This document shows positions 5,262-6,777 of a stretch of 6,777 bases of DNA, piece after piece. The notes beneath the pieces are model-generated. The model was not told the DNA's origin. It made no database searches and was given only the letters and a program-made list of their open reading frames with translations. Source of the stretch: Cellvibrionaceae bacterium. GTDB taxonomy: Bacteria; Pseudomonadota; Gammaproteobacteria; Pseudomonadales; Cellvibrionaceae. The translations under genes and the position numbers were made by a program. Position 1 is the first letter of the stretch, and every line of letters begins with the position of its first letter. The stretch lies in the NCBI GenBank assembly GCA_030597965.1, contig JAUVQU010000125.1, forward strand, positions 1 through 6,777, in the 5' to 3' direction.

Positions 5262-6777
5262 TCAAGCCTTCGCTTTAGGCTTGGCTTTAGATTTAGGCTT
5301 GGCTTTAGCTTTGGCCTTAGGTTTAGGTTTAGCTTTGGCCTTAACTTTGGCTTTGGCCTTAGGCTTAGTTGGTTTATCCGTCACCACCCAAGCACCGCCT
5401 TGATAAAAAGCTTTCCAGCCAGTTGCCTTGCCCTCAACTTCAGACTGTACATATTGCTCTTTGGTCTTACGACTAAAGCGTACGACCGTCGCGACACCAT
5501 TATCATCGGCAATAGGTGCTGAAAATAAGAAGTTATATTTGGGATCAATCTCAGCCTTATGCGGCAGTAATTCGGCGACCAGAGGAGCACGAGTTTCCCT
5601 ATTTTTCGGGAACTGGCTCGCAGCCAAAAATAAGCCAGAAGCACCATCACGGAGGATGTAATTATCATCAACCTTTAGGCATTCCAACTCCGGCATAGGT
5701 ACAGGATCCATCTTCGGCGGCGCAGCTTCACCACTCTTTAACAATTTACGAGTATTCTTACAGCTCTCGGAGGTACAACCAAAGTATTTACCGAAACGCC
5801 CAGTCTTTAACTGCATCTCGGCGCCGCATTTGTCGCAATCGAGAACTGGCCCTTCGTAGCCTTTTAGCTTAAAGCTGCCCTGCTCCACTTCAAAGCCAGC
5901 ACAGTCTGGATTATTACCGCAGATATGTAACTTACGCTTCTCATCCAATAAGTAACTATCCATCGCGGTATTGCAAATTTTGCAGCGGTGCTTTGTACGC
6001 AATAACTTAGATTCAGCCTCATCATCTTCATCAGCATTAACCGCCTCATCACCAGCCACCAAATTCATGGTGCTCTTACAGCGCTCCTTTGGTGGTAAGG
6101 CGTAACCAGAACAACCGAGGAATACCCCAGTGGAGCCAGTACGGATCTGCATGGGTCTTCCGCAGGTAGTACAGGCTATATCTGTCTCGGTGGGTGCGTT
6201 TTCACGCATACCGTCGTCATCATTTTGTGCTTTGGCCAGTGTTAACGAAAAATCTCGATAAAAATCATCCAGCAGGTCATGCCAAGCGATACTGCCATCG
6301 GCGACCTTGTCCAGCTTACCTTCCATATTGGCGGTGAAGCTGTAATCCATCAGCTCATCAAAGCTTTCCGTTAAACGGTCAGTAACAATGTCACCCATTT
6401 TATCTGCATAAAAACGACGCTTATCAACATGAGCGTAACCGCGATCCTGGATCGTCGATATGATGGCCGCATAGGTTGAAGGCCGGCCAATACCCCGCTT
6501 TTCTAATTCTTTTACCAAGCTGGCTTCGGTATATCGTGCCGGTGGTTTGGTGAAGTGCTGGTTTGGCTCAAGAGCCTTGAGGCTCAGCGTTTCACCAACG
6601 GCAAGCTCTGGTAATACAACGTCCTCATCTTTCTTACCGGCTTGCGGCTGTACTTTCAGAAAGCCATCAAAAAGAATCACTCGGCCACGCGTACGTAATT
6701 CATAATCACCCGCACCCACCACAAGTGATGTACTGGTGAATTCAGCAGGACTCATCTGACAAGCCACAAACTGCTGC
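5262..6777 (-). CDS. topA: DNA topoisomerase I, C-terminal part (5' end off right edge)
   Basis: About 504 codons visible of an expected 850-900. The frame is open through the right edge (QQF precedes the valine codon at 6767), so that GTG is internal, not a start. TopA relaxes negative supercoils by single-strand passage. The active-site tyrosine region lies outside the window. Counting from the valine at 6767, the end of the core (HFTKPPARYTEASLVKELEKRGIGRPSTYA, 71-100) is followed by IISTIQDRGY and FTANMEGKLD, nearly as in E. coli. Three four-cysteine zinc ribbons follow: C199, C202, C219, C230; C262, C265, C283, C289; and C311, C314, C331, C336. Then come two zinc-ribbon-like domains without cysteine sets (about 359-461), with LRDGASGLFLAASQFPKNRETRAPL and VRFSRKTKEQYV. 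The last 37 residues are a Lys-rich repeat tail absent from E. coli TopA. Confidence 0.98.
   Translation of the reverse strand, partial: QQFVACQMSPAEFTSTSLVVGAGDYELRTRGRVILFDGFLKVQPQAGKKDEDVVLPELAVGETLSLKALEPNQHFTKPPARYTEASLVKELEKRGIGRPSTYAAIISTIQDRGYAHVDKRRFYADKMGDIVTDRLTESFDELMDYSFTANMEGKLDKVADGSIAWHDLLDDFYRDFSLTLAKAQNDDDGMRENAPTETDIACTTCGRPMQIRTGSTGVFLGCSGYALPPKERCKSTMNLVAGDEAVNADEDDEAESKLLRTKHRCKICNTAMDSYLLDEKRKLHICGNNPDCAGFEVEQGSFKLKGYEGPVLDCDKCGAEMQLKTGRFGKYFGCTSESCKNTRKLLKSGEAAPPKMDPVPMPELECLKVDDNYILRDGASGLFLAASQFPKNRETRAPLVAELLPHKAEIDPKYNFLFSAPIADDNGVATVVRFSRKTKEQYVQSEVEGKATGWKAFYQGGAWVVTDKPTKPKAKAKVKAKAKPKPKAKAKAKPKSKAKPKAKA
5265..5366 (-). repeat. topA: Hexanucleotide repeat encoding the (Lys-X)17 tail of TopA
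   Basis: Seventeen consecutive 6-bp units encode Lys followed by Ala, Pro, Val or Ser (KAKAKPKS-like order) up to the stop codon, with a further KPT just before. Lysine codons alternate irregularly between AAA and AAG and the Ala and Pro codons vary, so the repeat is degenerate at DNA level while strict at protein level. Confidence 0.95.

Noticed and set aside
5196..5522. Plus-strand reading frame rich in Phe, Arg, Gly and Leu (108 codons)
   Set aside because: It is the antisense shadow of the TopA Lys-X repeat; the regular composition comes from the hexamer array and topA is certain on the other strand.
6765..6767. GTG as a start codon of a shorter topA
   Set aside because: It lies inside the conserved QQFVACQMSP stretch of TopA, so it is an internal valine and the gene continues off the right edge.
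1..6777. Mobile element, CRISPR array, tRNA, rRNA or defence/toxin system
   Set aside because: No terminal repeats, transposase or integrase motifs, regularly spaced repeats or RNA gene signatures were found; the window is a conserved chromosomal block.

Overview
The window comes from the chromosome of a gammaproteobacterium related to the Pseudomonadales/Cellvibrionales. The evidence is the gene order nagZ - psrA - lexA - sulA - small conserved gene - DUF6586-type gene - topA, which as I recall it is essentially the P. aeruginosa PA3005-PA3011 order. Several products also read close to Pseudomonas or E. coli proteins: PsrA, LexA and the C-terminal half of TopA. Base composition is moderate, with AT-rich spacers. 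Genus cannot be fixed from the sequence alone.

Left block (1-2058, all minus strand): psrA, a TetR-family fatty-acid-responsive regulator, is followed 50 nt later by nagZ, the cytoplasmic beta-N-acetylglucosaminidase of peptidoglycan recycling. A GTG-started MscS-type mechanosensitive channel gene begins 27 nt after nagZ and runs off the left edge. The tight spacing suggests one transcript. A 404-nt AT-rich spacer (2059-2462) holds the divergent control region between psrA and the plus-strand genes.

Middle block (2463-4140, plus strand): a small acidic DUF6763-type protein comes first. Then comes the SOS module lexA-sulA, preceded by a perfect SOS box and a second near-consensus box in tandem over the promoter, as in E. 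coli lexA. sulA lies 53 nt after lexA and has no SOS box of its own. The spacer holds an 8-bp hairpin but no terminator. A 17-bp sequence covering the sulA stop codon is repeated just downstream.

Right block (4264-6777, minus strand): the C-terminal part of topA (DNA topoisomerase I, 5' part off the right edge), a DUF6586-type gene and a small acidic conserved protein, converging on sulA. TopA ends in a striking (Lys-X)17 tail encoded by about 17 hexanucleotide units.

Together these are housekeeping and stress genes: SOS control of division, supercoiling, cell-wall recycling, membrane tension and fatty-acid sensing. I see no mobile element, CRISPR array, tRNA or rRNA, and no convincing novel multi-gene system. 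The points worth a second look are local: the TopA tail, the double SOS operator, the lexA-sulA hairpin, inverted repeats in the spacers and the small duplication at the sulA stop.
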